A stretch of DNA of 64,000 nt from Candidatus Reidiella endopervernicosa (GTDB taxonomy: Bacteria > Pseudomonadota > Gammaproteobacteria > GCF-013343005). Positions within the stretch are counted from its first letter, which is position 1. The number at the start of each line of letters is the position of its first letter. The stretch spans positions 62,001-126,000 of the forward strand of contig NZ_CP054491.1 of NCBI RefSeq assembly GCF_013343005.1. Reading direction: 5' to 3'. Shown piece by piece: positions 44,794 to 53,675 of the stretch. A program made the translations under genes and the position numbers. Below the pieces are notes generated by a model. It saw only the letters and a program-made list of their open reading frames with translations. It was not told the origin of the DNA and made no database searches.

Positions 44794-45981
44794 ATGATCA
44801 AGCCAATCGGTTCCGACGAACTCAACCCGCTATTTGTCTACGACAGCGAAGAGCACCACAAGCTTATGCACGAGGCAGAGTCTCTGCCTTCTGTCACCAT
44901 CAGCTCACAGGCTGCAGGTAATGCCGTCATGATGGGTGCTGGTTATTTCAACCCGCTGAAGGGTTTCATGAACGTTGCTGATGCCATGGGCGCAGCCGAG
45001 AAACTGACCCTCACCGACGGTTCTTTCTTCCCCGTTCCTGTTCTCTGCCTGCTTGATAGCGTAGACAGCCTTAACGGCGCAACGCGTGTTGCCCTGCGTG
45101 ATCCCAACATGGAAGGCAACCCTGTGCTTGCCATCATGGACATCACCGCTACCGAGGAAGTGACTGACGCGCAGATGGCCACCATGACTCAGGAAGTCTA
45201 TGGCACTGACGATGCAGAGCACCCCGGTGTCGCTGCATTCAACGGCCAGGGTCGTATCGCAATCTCCGGTGACATTCAGGTTCTGCACTTCAGCTACTTC
45301 CAGGATGACTTCCCAGACACCTTCCGCACCGCGGTTGAGATTCGCAACGAGATCGCTGAGCGTGGCTGGAAGAAGGTTGTTGCCTTCCAGACCCGTAACC
45401 CAATGCACCTCGCTCACGAGGAGCTGTGCCACATGGCGATGGATCGTCTCGAGTGTGATGGCCTCGTAATCCACATGCTGCTCGGTAAGCTGAAGAAGGG
45501 TGATATCCCTGCTCCAGTTCGTGATGCTGCAATCCGTAAGATGGTTGAGCTCTACTTCCCACCCAACAGCGCAATGGTTACCGGTTACGGTTTCGATATG
45601 CTCTACGCCGGTCCTCGCGAGGCAGTACTGCACGCTTACTTCCGTCAGAACATGGGCTGCACCCACTTCATCGTTGGTCGTGACCACGCTGGTGTTGGTG
45701 ACCACTACGGCGCCTTCGATGCGCAGACCATCTTCCACGACAAGGTACCTGCTGGCGCAATGGAGATTGAGATCTTCGAAGCTGACCACACCGCCTACTC
45801 GAAGAAGCTCGACAAGGTAATGATGATGCGCGAAGCGCCTGATCACACCAAGGAAGACTTCGTACTGCTCTCCGGCACCAAGGTTCGTGAAATGCTCGGT
45901 AACGGCATCGCACCACCTAAAGAGTTCTCACGTCCTGAGGTAGCTCAGATTCTGATGGATTACTATCAGAGCCTAAGCTAA
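44794..45981 (+). CDS. sat: ATP sulfurylase (dissimilatory, homo-oligomeric type)
   Basis: Sat makes ATP and sulfate from APS and pyrophosphate in sulfur oxidisers, conserving energy by substrate-level phosphorylation. The 395-residue product has the active-site loop FQTRNPMHLAHEEL (residues ~196-209), GRDHAGVGDHYGAFDAQ near 302, and SGTKVREML near the C-terminus, which together identify the Sat/Met3 type rather than CysDN. ATG 44794 has a good ribosome site. It stands alone between two terminators, between soeABC and the kinase gene. Confidence 0.97.
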   Translation: MIKPIGSDELNPLFVYDSEEHHKLMHEAESLPSVTISSQAAGNAVMMGAGYFNPLKGFMNVADAMGAAEKLTLTDGSFFPVPVLCLLDSVDSLNGATRVALRDPNMEGNPVLAIMDITATEEVTDAQMATMTQEVYGTDDAEHPGVAAFNGQGRIAISGDIQVLHFSYFQDDFPDTFRTAVEIRNEIAERGWKKVVAFQTRNPMHLAHEELCHMAMDRLECDGLVIHMLLGKLKKGDIPAPVRDAAIRKMVELYFPPNSAMVTGYGFDMLYAGPREAVLHAYFRQNMGCTHFIVGRDHAGVGDHYGAFDAQTIFHDKVPAGAMEIEIFEADHTAYSKKLDKVMMMREAPDHTKEDFVLLSGTKVREMLGNGIAPPKEFSRPEVAQILMDYYQSLS

Positions 45982-46004
45982 GCCGCAGCATCCGCTACGG
46001 TAAT

Positions 46005-46039
46005 AAAAAAGGGGCGCACTTCGGTGCGCCCCTTTTTTT
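46005..46039 (+). terminator. Rho-independent terminator of sat
   Basis: GGGGCGCAC and GTGCGCCCC form a perfect 9 bp stem with a TTCG loop, flanked by A and T runs. It lies about 25 bases after the sat stop and faces a minus-strand gene, so it may be bidirectional. Confidence 0.93.
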
Positions 46040-46070
46040 GTGCCTGACCTCGGCAGCTAACGATCGATAG

Positions 46071-46940
46071 CTACTGCTCGCGTGCCGCCTCAATCGAGGC
46101 ATCCAACGACTCAAACAACGCCTGGATATCGATCGGCTTGGTCAGGTAACGGTAGAAACCCGCCTCCAAACCACGATCAATCGAGCTCTGCATCGCATCG
46201 GCACTCAGCGCTATAACAGGGGTGTTACAGAGTTTTTCAGATACCTTGATCCGTTCAAGCGCTTCCATTCCACTGATACCCGGCAGATTGATATCGAGAA
46301 TGATCACATCAGGTTGATGCGCCTCAGCCAGATCGAGCCCCAGCTCAGCTGTATGTGCCGTCATCAGATTGATGTTACCGCGACGCACCAATGCCGTATT
46401 CATTAGACGAATATTGGCCGGATTATCCTCAACGTAGAGCACACTGTACTTCTCGCACCACTCCGCCTGTGCTTCCTCATCTGAGTTGCTCACATCTTCA
46501 TGCTCATCAGCTAAGGACTCATCGAGAGGGAAGGAGACGGTAAACTGTGACCCCTCACCAGGCGTACTCTCACAACCGACCTCTCCGCCCATCATCTCCA
46601 CCAGCTGTTTGGTAATCACCAGACCAATACCGGTACCCTCCACCTCGGAGTTTTCTGCGCCAAGTCGATTAAAGGGGGTAAAGAGCGATTCGATCTGCTC
46701 AAAGGGTATGCCCTTGCCAGTATCACCCACTGTGAGACAGACCTGGTCACGACTATCACTGTCGCAACCACAACTCAGATTGATGTGACCACCCTCACGA
46801 TTATATTTCACTGCATTGGAGAGCAGATTGATCAACACCTGTTTGAGCCGTACTCGATCGGCACGTACCGATATCCGGGAACCACAGTTAAGCGTGTCGA
46901 TCAGTTTTATGCCGCGCTTCTCAGCCAGTGGACTAATCAA
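46071..46940 (-). CDS. Hybrid histidine kinase, C-terminal part (ATPase and receiver), frameshifted
   Basis: The 3' part of the kinase encoded at 46937-50693. It carries the HATPase_c domain (NLLSNAVKYNREGG, DTGKGIP, EGTGIGLVITKQLV) followed by a complete receiver domain (VLYVEDNPAN, VIILDINLPG with the phosphoacceptor Asp, TKPIDI). It starts at a TTG overlapping the previous stop by four bases. Because the break falls between the H box helix pair and the ATPase domain, and adding one T (CGTTGA to CGTTTGA) fuses KR to LISPLAEKRGIK in frame, I read it as a frameshift and not as a separate gene. Confidence 0.85.
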   Translation of the reverse strand: MISPLAEKRGIKLIDTLNCGSRISVRADRVRLKQVLINLLSNAVKYNREGGHINLSCGCDSDSRDQVCLTVGDTGKGIPFEQIESLFTPFNRLGAENSEVEGTGIGLVITKQLVEMMGGEVGCESTPGEGSQFTVSFPLDESLADEHEDVSNSDEEAQAEWCEKYSVLYVEDNPANIRLMNTALVRRGNINLMTAHTAELGLDLAEAHQPDVIILDINLPGISGMEALERIKVSEKLCNTPVIALSADAMQSSIDRGLEAGFYRYLTKPIDIQALFESLDASIEAAREQ

Positions 46941-49900
46941 CGTTTTGCCTCTTCCAACACATCGCGAATGACGACGCTCTCCATATTGAGTTCGATACGG
47001 CCCGCCTCAATTCGCGCCAGATCGAGCACTTCATTGATCAAATCAAGTAGGTGCCCACCGGCGGTTACTATCTCATTGACGTTATCGAGATGATCCTCGG
47101 AGAGCTGATCACTCTCCATCTCCAGTAACTGCGCAAAACCGAGGATCGCATTCATCGGTGTTCGCAGCTCGTGACTCATGCTGGAGAGGAACTCCGATTT
47201 GGCACGATTGGCCTGCTCCGCCTGCTCCTTGGCCAGATTGAGCTCCTGCTGTCTTGCCAGCTCGTCGGTGTAGTCATCGAAGATATTGAAAAGATATTGC
47301 GGCTTACCGTCGTCACCCGGTACGAAGCTGATATTTGAGAAGGTGACAAACTCACTTCCATCCTTACGCAACTCGGGCAGTAGACCGCTCCAACTCTTGC
47401 CTTGATCGATCGCAGCCACGATCTTCGGCCACATATTCTTATAGGTTTCATCTCCCATAAAGATCTGGAAGTGACGACCAATCACCTCCTCAGCCCGATA
47501 GCCGTGGTAAGCCTCATGCGCCTTGTTGATATAGATCAGCTTACCGTCACGATCCGCGATACCGATACCCTGCTTGGAGGTATCGAAGACCTGACGGAAG
47601 ACCTTCAGGCTCTGCTCCGCTTCCTTGCGATCAGTAATGTCACGAATCACGCCAATATAGCCGATCGTTTCGCCCTGCTGATTTTTGATCGCAGTCCCAA
47701 CTGTTTCACCAGGGAAGACATCCCCATCTTTTCGCTGGTAGGCAACCTCGTAGGGAAGGCGTGACTCGGTCGCACTCAAATTCAATCGCTGCTCGCCCTG
47801 CCGAATAAACTCCGCCTCACTCTCATAGAGTATCGAAGTCTTCTCTCCGACCACCTCATCGGCCTGATAACCGAACACTCGCGTCAAGGCTGGGTTACAC
47901 ATCTGTACCACACGATCTGGATTCGCATAGACCATCGCGTCAGGTATATCGCGGAACAGCGACTCAAACAGCACCTTCTGCCGTTCAAGCTCGATATCGG
48001 CACGTTTGCGATCGGTAATGTCCTGCACCGTACCAACCAGACTGATCGGGTTACCCTCTTTACCCATCACCGCCTCAGCCTCTTCGTGTACCCAGCGTAT
48101 CTCGCCATCGGGCATCACAATGCGGTGGTCGATACTGTGTTTCTTACCCTGCGCAAACGCCTTCTCTTCCGAACGCTTAATACACTCAACATCATCGGGG
48201 TGAATCGTCTCGAAGAAGTGCTCATAGGTCGGTTCAAACTCACTCGGAGAGCGGCCGAAGATTCTGAAAATCTCATCCGACCAGTGCAGATATCCGCTTT
48301 CAACATCCCACGACCAGTTACCAATATGGCCGATACGCTGCGCATCACGCAGACGCGCCTCACTCACCTGCAGCGCCTTCTCCGCCAGCTTGCGATCGGT
48401 AATATCGTGATAGGTACCGAGCACACCGATAATCTCGCCTTCACCATCCCGCAGCGGCACCTTGCTGGTCTCTACCCAGTTACGTGAGCCATCACTACGA
48501 TCTTGCTGCTCTTCGTAGTTAAGCTTCGACTCTTCGCTGGAGATGGTTATCGCATCATCAGCCCGGTAGAGCTCAGCCTGCTCCGGCCATGGCAACTCAA
48601 GGTCCGTCTTGCCGATAATATCTTTCGGGTGATTGATCCCAGCATCGGCAGCAAAGTGGTTATTACATCCCAGATAGACCGACTCGCGATCCTTCCAGAA
48701 GACACGCACGGGAATAGTATCGAGCACGCTCTGCATCATATTTCTCGATGTCTGCAGAGCAGTCTCGATCCGCTTTCTTTCTGTCACATTGCGCACGATG
48801 GCCACGAATCGTGTCGGCTCACCCTCGGGCGCAACTAGCTGCAACACAATATCGACCGGGATAAGCGACCCATCCTTGTGCTCATGGATCGTCTCGAAGG
48901 CAATCGAACTCTGTCCTCCCAGAAGCAGTGGTTCGATAAGCGACCTGAATTTTCTCTCATCGTAATCGGGCTTGATCGTCCAGGGGTGCATAGTGAGCAG
49001 CTCCTGCTCGCTGTAACCCACCTGATCGATCGCTCCCTGATTGACGTAGAAGAAGGTGAGCGACCCGGGGTCGATCATAAAGACACAATCCTGCGTCACA
49101 TCGAGCGTGGTCTTGAATCTGTTCAGCGCCTCTTCGGCCTCTTTACGAGCGGTTACATCCTGCACGACACCGAGCATCTTCAGCGCTTTACCCGCCCCGT
49201 CGCGCACCACATCACCCTTTTCAAGCAGCCAGTGAACTGTTCCGTCATCCCAAACGACCCGGTGCTCAATATTGTACTCCGCACCCTCTTCCACACGGGC
49301 ATTTACAGCACCGAGTACCGCATCACGATCATCGGGATGAATCGCATTGACGAAGTTTTCGTAGGTGGTATCAACGAGCCTGTTTTGGTAACCAAACAGA
49401 GGAGCAATGCGTTCTGACCAGTAGAGCTCACCACTTTCAATATTCCAGTCCCAGGTACCGATATTGGCAAAGGTCTGACTCCTATTGAGTCTTTCCTCAT
49501 TTTTCTGCAACTCTTCGTGCAACAGCTTTCGTTCGGTAATATCGGTTCGGATCGAGACGTACTGGTAAGGAACACCTCTCTCATCCATATAGGGAACGAT
49601 GGTCGAGTCAACCCAGTAGATAGCCCCATCTTTGGCACGATTACTCAGCTCACCATGCCACACTTTGCCGCTGGCAATGGTCTGCCACATATCGATGAAG
49701 AAGCTCTTTGAGTGCGTACCAGAGTTAACGACATTGTGGTTCTCACCAAGCAGCTCATCCAGGCTGTAGCCTGAGATCTGTACAAATTTCTCATTGGCAT
49801 AGGTAATCTTGCCACTACTGTCGGCAATACTGACGATCGAATGCTGATCGAGCGCAAACTTCTGGCGCTCCAGCTCACGCAGGTTGTTCTCGGCTCGTAC

Positions 49901-50425
49901 CTTCTGTCGACGCACTCGACCGGAGCGAACCAGCCATGCTCGCACGGTACGAATCAGGTGATAGGGATCGATCGGCTTATCAAGAAACTCCTCTCCGCCT
50001 CGGCTCATCGCCTCGAGACGCAAATTATCGTCACCATAACCGGCCACATAGAGAATTGGGGTATCGTCGAGATGGCGGAACTGTCGGATCACGCTGGCGC
50101 ACTCCATACCGTTACACTGCGGCATATTGAGATCCATCATGATCAGATCGGGCTGGAAAGATTCGATCGTCTCAAGTGCCCGAACTGGATTGGTTAGGTG
50201 CTTAACCTCCATACCAGCCTGCTCGAGAAAGGTGCGGTAGAGCGTCGCAATATTCGCATCATCATCGACAATCAGCACCCGGCCCGTTGAGTCACTCGCC
50301 TCCTGTGCAAAATCATCCAGCGCCTCAATCAGTCCAAGGCTATCAAGCGGTGTGGTCAGATATCGATTCACACCCGTCCGTGCGGCGGCAAGCCGTGACT
50401 CAGCATCACCTCGTGCAGAAATCAA
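46937..50425 (-). CDS. Hybrid sensor histidine kinase, central part (receiver, seven PAS, HisKA)
   Basis: A long soluble kinase body of 1162 residues. It has the second half of one receiver, a full receiver (VLIVDDDANI, LIMMDLNMPQCNG, LDKPIDP), then about seven PAS/PAC domains each ending in a DITERK-like motif (for example RTDITERK, VQDVTARK, YHDITDRK, IRDITDRK). The HisKA dimerisation domain has the phospho-His motif SSMSHELRTPMNAILGFAQL. No membrane helix is seen. It ends early at a frameshift before the ATPase domain. The adjacent Hpt gene suggests a phosphorelay. Target genes are unknown; the nap operon is its upstream neighbour. Confidence 0.85.
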   Translation of the reverse strand: MISARGDAESRLAAARTGVNRYLTTPLDSLGLIEALDDFAQEASDSTGRVLIVDDDANIATLYRTFLEQAGMEVKHLTNPVRALETIESFQPDLIMMDLNMPQCNGMECASVIRQFRHLDDTPILYVAGYGDDNLRLEAMSRGGEEFLDKPIDPYHLIRTVRAWLVRSGRVRRQKVRAENNLRELERQKFALDQHSIVSIADSSGKITYANEKFVQISGYSLDELLGENHNVVNSGTHSKSFFIDMWQTIASGKVWHGELSNRAKDGAIYWVDSTIVPYMDERGVPYQYVSIRTDITERKLLHEELQKNEERLNRSQTFANIGTWDWNIESGELYWSERIAPLFGYQNRLVDTTYENFVNAIHPDDRDAVLGAVNARVEEGAEYNIEHRVVWDDGTVHWLLEKGDVVRDGAGKALKMLGVVQDVTARKEAEEALNRFKTTLDVTQDCVFMIDPGSLTFFYVNQGAIDQVGYSEQELLTMHPWTIKPDYDERKFRSLIEPLLLGGQSSIAFETIHEHKDGSLIPVDIVLQLVAPEGEPTRFVAIVRNVTERKRIETALQTSRNMMQSVLDTIPVRVFWKDRESVYLGCNNHFAADAGINHPKDIIGKTDLELPWPEQAELYRADDAITISSEESKLNYEEQQDRSDGSRNWVETSKVPLRDGEGEIIGVLGTYHDITDRKLAEKALQVSEARLRDAQRIGHIGNWSWDVESGYLHWSDEIFRIFGRSPSEFEPTYEHFFETIHPDDVECIKRSEEKAFAQGKKHSIDHRIVMPDGEIRWVHEEAEAVMGKEGNPISLVGTVQDITDRKRADIELERQKVLFESLFRDIPDAMVYANPDRVVQMCNPALTRVFGYQADEVVGEKTSILYESEAEFIRQGEQRLNLSATESRLPYEVAYQRKDGDVFPGETVGTAIKNQQGETIGYIGVIRDITDRKEAEQSLKVFRQVFDTSKQGIGIADRDGKLIYINKAHEAYHGYRAEEVIGRHFQIFMGDETYKNMWPKIVAAIDQGKSWSGLLPELRKDGSEFVTFSNISFVPGDDGKPQYLFNIFDDYTDELARQQELNLAKEQAEQANRAKSEFLSSMSHELRTPMNAILGFAQLLEMESDQLSEDHLDNVNEIVTAGGHLLDLINEVLDLARIEAGRIELNMESVVIRDVLEEAKR

Positions 50426-50693
50426 AATTGAAGGGGCAGTTACCCGAACGGTTCAACTCGTCCATTGCCTCACAGTAGAGGCCCTCTTTTTCGGGTAGCT
50501 CAGCTAGCACCACGGCCAGTGGACGCTCAGATAGCAGCCATGCTTCCACAGCCTGGCCGCTCTCCATGACTATCACACGATATCCCTGTCGTTCCAGTTG
50601 TGCCGCGACTTCGTCTTCAAGCTTCTTTTCACCAGGAAGATTGATCAAGACAGTACGGCTCTCAGCATCGAAACGGGGTTGGTTTCGCTGCAT
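50406..50693 (-). CDS. Hybrid histidine kinase, N-terminal receiver-like part, frameshifted
   Basis: Starts at ATG 50693, 14 bases after the Hpt stop. It encodes the first half of a receiver-like domain (TVLINLPGEKKLEDEVAAQL, RPLAVVLAELPEKEG). The expected phosphoacceptor Asp is replaced (VVLAELP), so this receiver is probably not phosphorylated. The frame breaks near 50425: NRSGNCP should run on to ILISARGDAESRL of the next frame, which needs one base removed or two added. With the two downstream parts the intact kinase would be about 1540 residues. Confidence 0.65.
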   Translation of the reverse strand: MQRNQPRFDAESRTVLINLPGEKKLEDEVAAQLERQGYRVIVMESGQAVEAWLLSERPLAVVLAELPEKEGLYCEAMDELNRSGNCPFNFDFCTR

Positions 50694-50707
50694 GCCAACA
50701 AAATCTC

Positions 50708-51057
50708 TCAGAAGGGATCGTCATCGGAGCTGATGGAACTCTGCTTGAGGGAGTCTAGAATCAGGTCGACCTGCTCTCTTACATCTGTACTGACAGATCG
50801 CTGTTTAACGACAGTCTCTAACAGACGCTCAAAACCACGCGCGTAGGCACTCAGGTCGGAGAAACCGTAGGTAGCACCCGATCCAGCAAGGTTATGCAGC
50901 ATCAGCAGTAGTCGTTCGGCTAACGGCTCGTTCCAACTATCGGTGCAGAGCGCAGACCAGCACTGGCGCAACTCATCGAGCTTAACCGGCAACCCTCACG
51001 ATAGCTGGTCACCAGCTCGGAGAGACGTTCCTCTATTTTGTTATTCTTCTTTTCCAT
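50708..51057 (-). pseudogene. Hpt-domain phosphotransfer protein, one frameshift
   Basis: ATG 51057 opens EKKNNKIEERLSELVTSYRE; one missing T near 51000 then shifts the frame, after which LPVKLDELRQCWSALCTD and the Hpt motif LLLMLHNLAGSGATYGF continue to the stop at 50708. The His in LHNLAGSG is the expected phosphate carrier. About 116 residues when repaired, a normal size for a free-standing Hpt. It precedes the hybrid kinase directly, so the pair probably forms a multistep phosphorelay. Confidence 0.7.
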
Positions 51058-51275
51058 GATTTCAGCAATTAAGTGAGCATTTGGGCGGGGTGTCGCTATC
51101 AGTCCACCACCTCAACGGTTTTATAGGCACAATAGTACTACAGTAAAGAAGTTGGTTTTATGCCGAAACAATTGTTTACAGCCCTGAAAACGATCATTTT
51201 TATGCCAAATCGAGTCACTACCGCTTCATATCGCTGATTGGTTAACCAACAGTGTTAATCTTTGAAAAAGAGGCG

Positions 51276-51302
51276 AAAAAAGGGGCGCACACTGTGCACC
51301 CC
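51276..51302 (-). terminator. Rho-independent terminator, probably of the nap operon, separated from it by a repeat
   Basis: Read on the minus strand, a GGGGGTGCACA / TGTGCGCCCC hairpin is followed by six T (A run at 51276-51281). It directly abuts the end of repeat copy 3, which lies between it and the napC stop at 51606. Confidence 0.8.
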
Positions 51303-51581
51303 CGCTGACCGCCATGGATAGCGAAGCGAAGGCGGTTAGTCCGCGATAGTCGACGCCGTCTGCATATTCGTAGTTGAGAGCGCGAGCGGACGACGACGAA
51401 GATGCAGCAGCGGCTTTATGTCGGCGTAGAGTCACTGAGGGAGTTGTGTAGAGCCGCGAAGAGGTGATTACGCAACGAACGCAGGACGTCGGGCGCCGTA
51501 GGCATAAATGGTCGCGTTAAGTTTTGCTGTTTGCTTGGGCTTGGATGCCCAAAACAAACTTTCGCAAAATAGCGACTCCCG
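51303..51581 (-). repeat. 279 bp interspersed repeat, copy 3 (after napC)
   Basis: The reverse complement of the repeat at 8176 and 30008, with the same ends (CGGGAGTCGC on the minus strand at 51581, GGTCAGCG at 51303) and five fewer bases, spread over small internal gaps. It fills almost all the space between the napC stop and the terminator hairpin at 51276-51302. The internal short open frames (for example SVTLRRHKAAAASS) recur in the other copies. Confidence 0.9.
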
Positions 51582-51605
51582 ATTCGAACTAACAATGGAA
51601 CTCAA

Positions 51606-52205
51606 CTACTCCTCTTCACTCTCCTCAACGGCGAGCATCGGATGCTTGGCCACCGCCTCTTCCCAACCAGCAGGCAGACTGTGCGCGACACCCTTGTGGC
51701 AGTCGATACAGGTCTTGCTCGGCTCCAGGCCATCCTGCACCTCCCAGACATGCGGGTCATGGCGTTCGGCACTACGCTCCTCCTGCTTCTCGAGATTCAT
51801 CGAACCGAAGTTGTGGCAGTTACGACACTCGCGTGAATCGGTCTTCTTCATCCGCTCCCACTCGCTGACCGCCATGGTGAGTCGATACTCCTCAAACTTC
51901 TCCGGAGTATCGATGGTGCCCATCATCTTGTGCCAGAGCTCGTTAGACGCCTTGATCTTACGCACGATCTTATGCGTCCACTCCTTCGGCACGTGACAGT
52001 CGGGGCAGGTGGCCCGCACGCCGGTCCGGTTCGACCAGTGCACCGTCTCCTGCAGCTCCTGATAGACGTTCGCCTCCATCTCATGACAGGAGATACAGAA
52101 CTCCTCGGTATTGGTCAGTTCCAGCGACCAGTTAAATCCACCCCAACCGATGACACCGAGGATGATGCCGACAACCAGCGTGGCAAATGTTGATTTAGCA
52201 AGCAT
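51606..52205 (-). CDS. napC: NapC/NirT-type tetrahaem quinol dehydrogenase
   Basis: A 199-residue membrane-anchored c-type cytochrome. One N-terminal helix (FATLVVGIILGVIGWGGF) is followed by four CxxCH haem sites: CISCH, CPDCH, CRNCH, and CIDCH. NapC oxidises quinol and passes electrons to NapB/NapA in the periplasm. It is the last gene of napFDAGHBC; its stop is followed 24 bases later by repeat copy 3, beyond which the operon terminator lies. A conserved EMEANVYQEL and HW segment around the first haem fit the NapC branch. Confidence 0.95.
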   Translation of the reverse strand: MLAKSTFATLVVGIILGVIGWGGFNWSLELTNTEEFCISCHEMEANVYQELQETVHWSNRTGVRATCPDCHVPKEWTHKIVRKIKASNELWHKMMGTIDTPEKFEEYRLTMAVSEWERMKKTDSRECRNCHNFGSMNLEKQEERSAERHDPHVWEVQDGLEPSKTCIDCHKGVAHSLPAGWEEAVAKHPMLAVEESEEE

Positions 52206-52283
52206 GTTTACAACCTTAATTATGGATTATTGATTTAAAAACCGACCAGAGCGACGCTCGCCGCCCCGGCCGGGACATTACCG

Positions 52284-52715
52284 TTACTTCGCTCCGACAA
52301 ACTGGTTCTCAACCAGCGGATCGGCACTCTGCTGCGGCGCATGACACTGGTTACAGAAGTAGCGACGCGCCGAGACCTTCTTCAGCTTATTACCGTCACG
52401 GTCGAGGAAGTGGCTCTCGCCCGTCATCGGTGCCTTCTCCTTCTTGTAGTTGGCCGCGCTGTGGCAGCGCATGCAGGTGTTAGTCTTCAAGGTAATCTTA
52501 TCCTTATCAACCTTGTGCGGAATCATCGGCGGCTGCAGCTTGAAGCTACGCTCAAAGCCACCCTTCTGCGTTACCTGCTTACGCTTCTCATACGCCTTGG
52601 AGTCTGCATCCAGCTCCAGATCACCACGCAGTGACGTCACATCGGCGCTGGCACTGAACGGTATTGCCATCACGGCAAACATCCCCAGAACTGCGGTAAG
52701 TACGATTTTTTTCAT
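52284..52715 (-). CDS. napB: NapB dihaem electron-transfer subunit
   Basis: About 143 residues with a signal peptide (KKIVLTAVLGMFAVMAIPFS then ASA). Two haem sites, CMRCH and CNQCH, lie in the mature half together with PPMIPHKVDKDKI, conserved in NapB. It carries electrons from NapC to NapA in the periplasm. The frame is open further upstream to 52772, but ATG 52715 has a GGAGGTTGTC ribosome site and gives a proper signal peptide, so it is chosen. Confidence 0.93.
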   Translation of the reverse strand: MKKIVLTAVLGMFAVMAIPFSASADVTSLRGDLELDADSKAYEKRKQVTQKGGFERSFKLQPPMIPHKVDKDKITLKTNTCMRCHSAANYKKEKAPMTGESHFLDRDGNKLKKVSARRYFCNQCHAPQQSADPLVENQFVGAK

Positions 52716-52775
52716 GACAACCTCCACCATCAATTTAGATTTTTTCATCGTTTGATTTTTCCCTTGCAACACACA

Positions 52776-53675
52776 TCAGGCGTGCGTTGCCGAACCCTTA
52801 ATACCTTCGTTACCACTGACATTGTTGAAACGCATTCCGAAGTGGAAGACATCCTTGGCACAGATATCGATACAGCGACCACAGTTGGTGCAATCACCCG
52901 AGGTGATTACCGGACCGCCCCCCTTCGTCTCACCCCTGAGCGCAGGCTTGATCACCTGCGGTTCGGGACAGACGACGAAACACTCCATGCAGTCGTTGCA
53001 GGCCACACGTTGATCGGCCCGCACCCTCACCAGGCTGAGCTTACCGAGCAGTCCGTAGGTGGCACCCACCGGACAGAGGTGGCTGCACCAGCCTCTTCTG
53101 GCAACAAACAGATCGAAGAGGAAGATGGCCAGAACCACAGCCCACCCCATTCCCAGACCGAAGATGATGGTGCGATGGGTCATCGAGACCGGGTTGAAGA
53201 CCTCATAGGCCATACTCCCGGTCACAAATGCCATCACCACCACCATCGCCAGCATCCAGTAGCGCAGATTGCGCGACAGGTGGGTCGAGGGTTTGATCTC
53301 CAGCTTCTCCCGCAACCAGTTGGCTGCATCGGTCACCATATTGAGTGGACAGACCCAGGAGCAGAAGAGACGTCCACCTGCGAGCAGATAGAAGACAGTC
53401 ACGATTAACACTCCCGTGACCACCGTACTGACCGGCGTCAGGAAACCCGCCGCCAGCATCTGCAGAAACACCATCAGATCGGTCATCGGCACCGTATCCA
53501 GCAGCAGGCTGGATGAGAGGTTACCTTTGATGATCCAGACACCCGCCCAGGGACCAAGCATGAAGAGCAGCAGAATCGACAGCTGACTAAAACGCCTTAG
53601 CAACAACCATTTGTGCGCACCCAGCCAGCCCTTCTCGGCCAGCGCATCGGCCCCCAAACGTTGGTACTTAGCCAT
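52776..53675 (-). CDS. napH: NapH membrane ferredoxin-type quinol dehydrogenase
   Basis: A 299-residue membrane protein with four or five helices, a CxxxCP motif in LFCSWVCPLNMVTD, a second in GWCSHLCPVGATYG, and two [4Fe-4S] motifs at the C-terminus (CNDCMECFVVCPEP and CTNCGRCIDICAKD). NapH works with NapG as a second quinol-oxidising branch to NapA. Its start overlaps the napG stop by one base, so it is coupled to napG. Confidence 0.93.
   Translation of the reverse strand: MAKYQRLGADALAEKGWLGAHKWLLLRRFSQLSILLLFMLGPWAGVWIIKGNLSSSLLLDTVPMTDLMVFLQMLAAGFLTPVSTVVTGVLIVTVFYLLAGGRLFCSWVCPLNMVTDAANWLREKLEIKPSTHLSRNLRYWMLAMVVVMAFVTGSMAYEVFNPVSMTHRTIIFGLGMGWAVVLAIFLFDLFVARRGWCSHLCPVGATYGLLGKLSLVRVRADQRVACNDCMECFVVCPEPQVIKPALRGETKGGGPVITSGDCTNCGRCIDICAKDVFHFGMRFNNVSGNEGIKGSATHA

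Noticed and set aside
46937-46940. The four-base TTGA overlap as a natural split between two kinase genes
   Set aside because: The break falls between HisKA and the ATPase domain, the second start would be a TTG with no ribosome site, and one added T restores a normal kinase.
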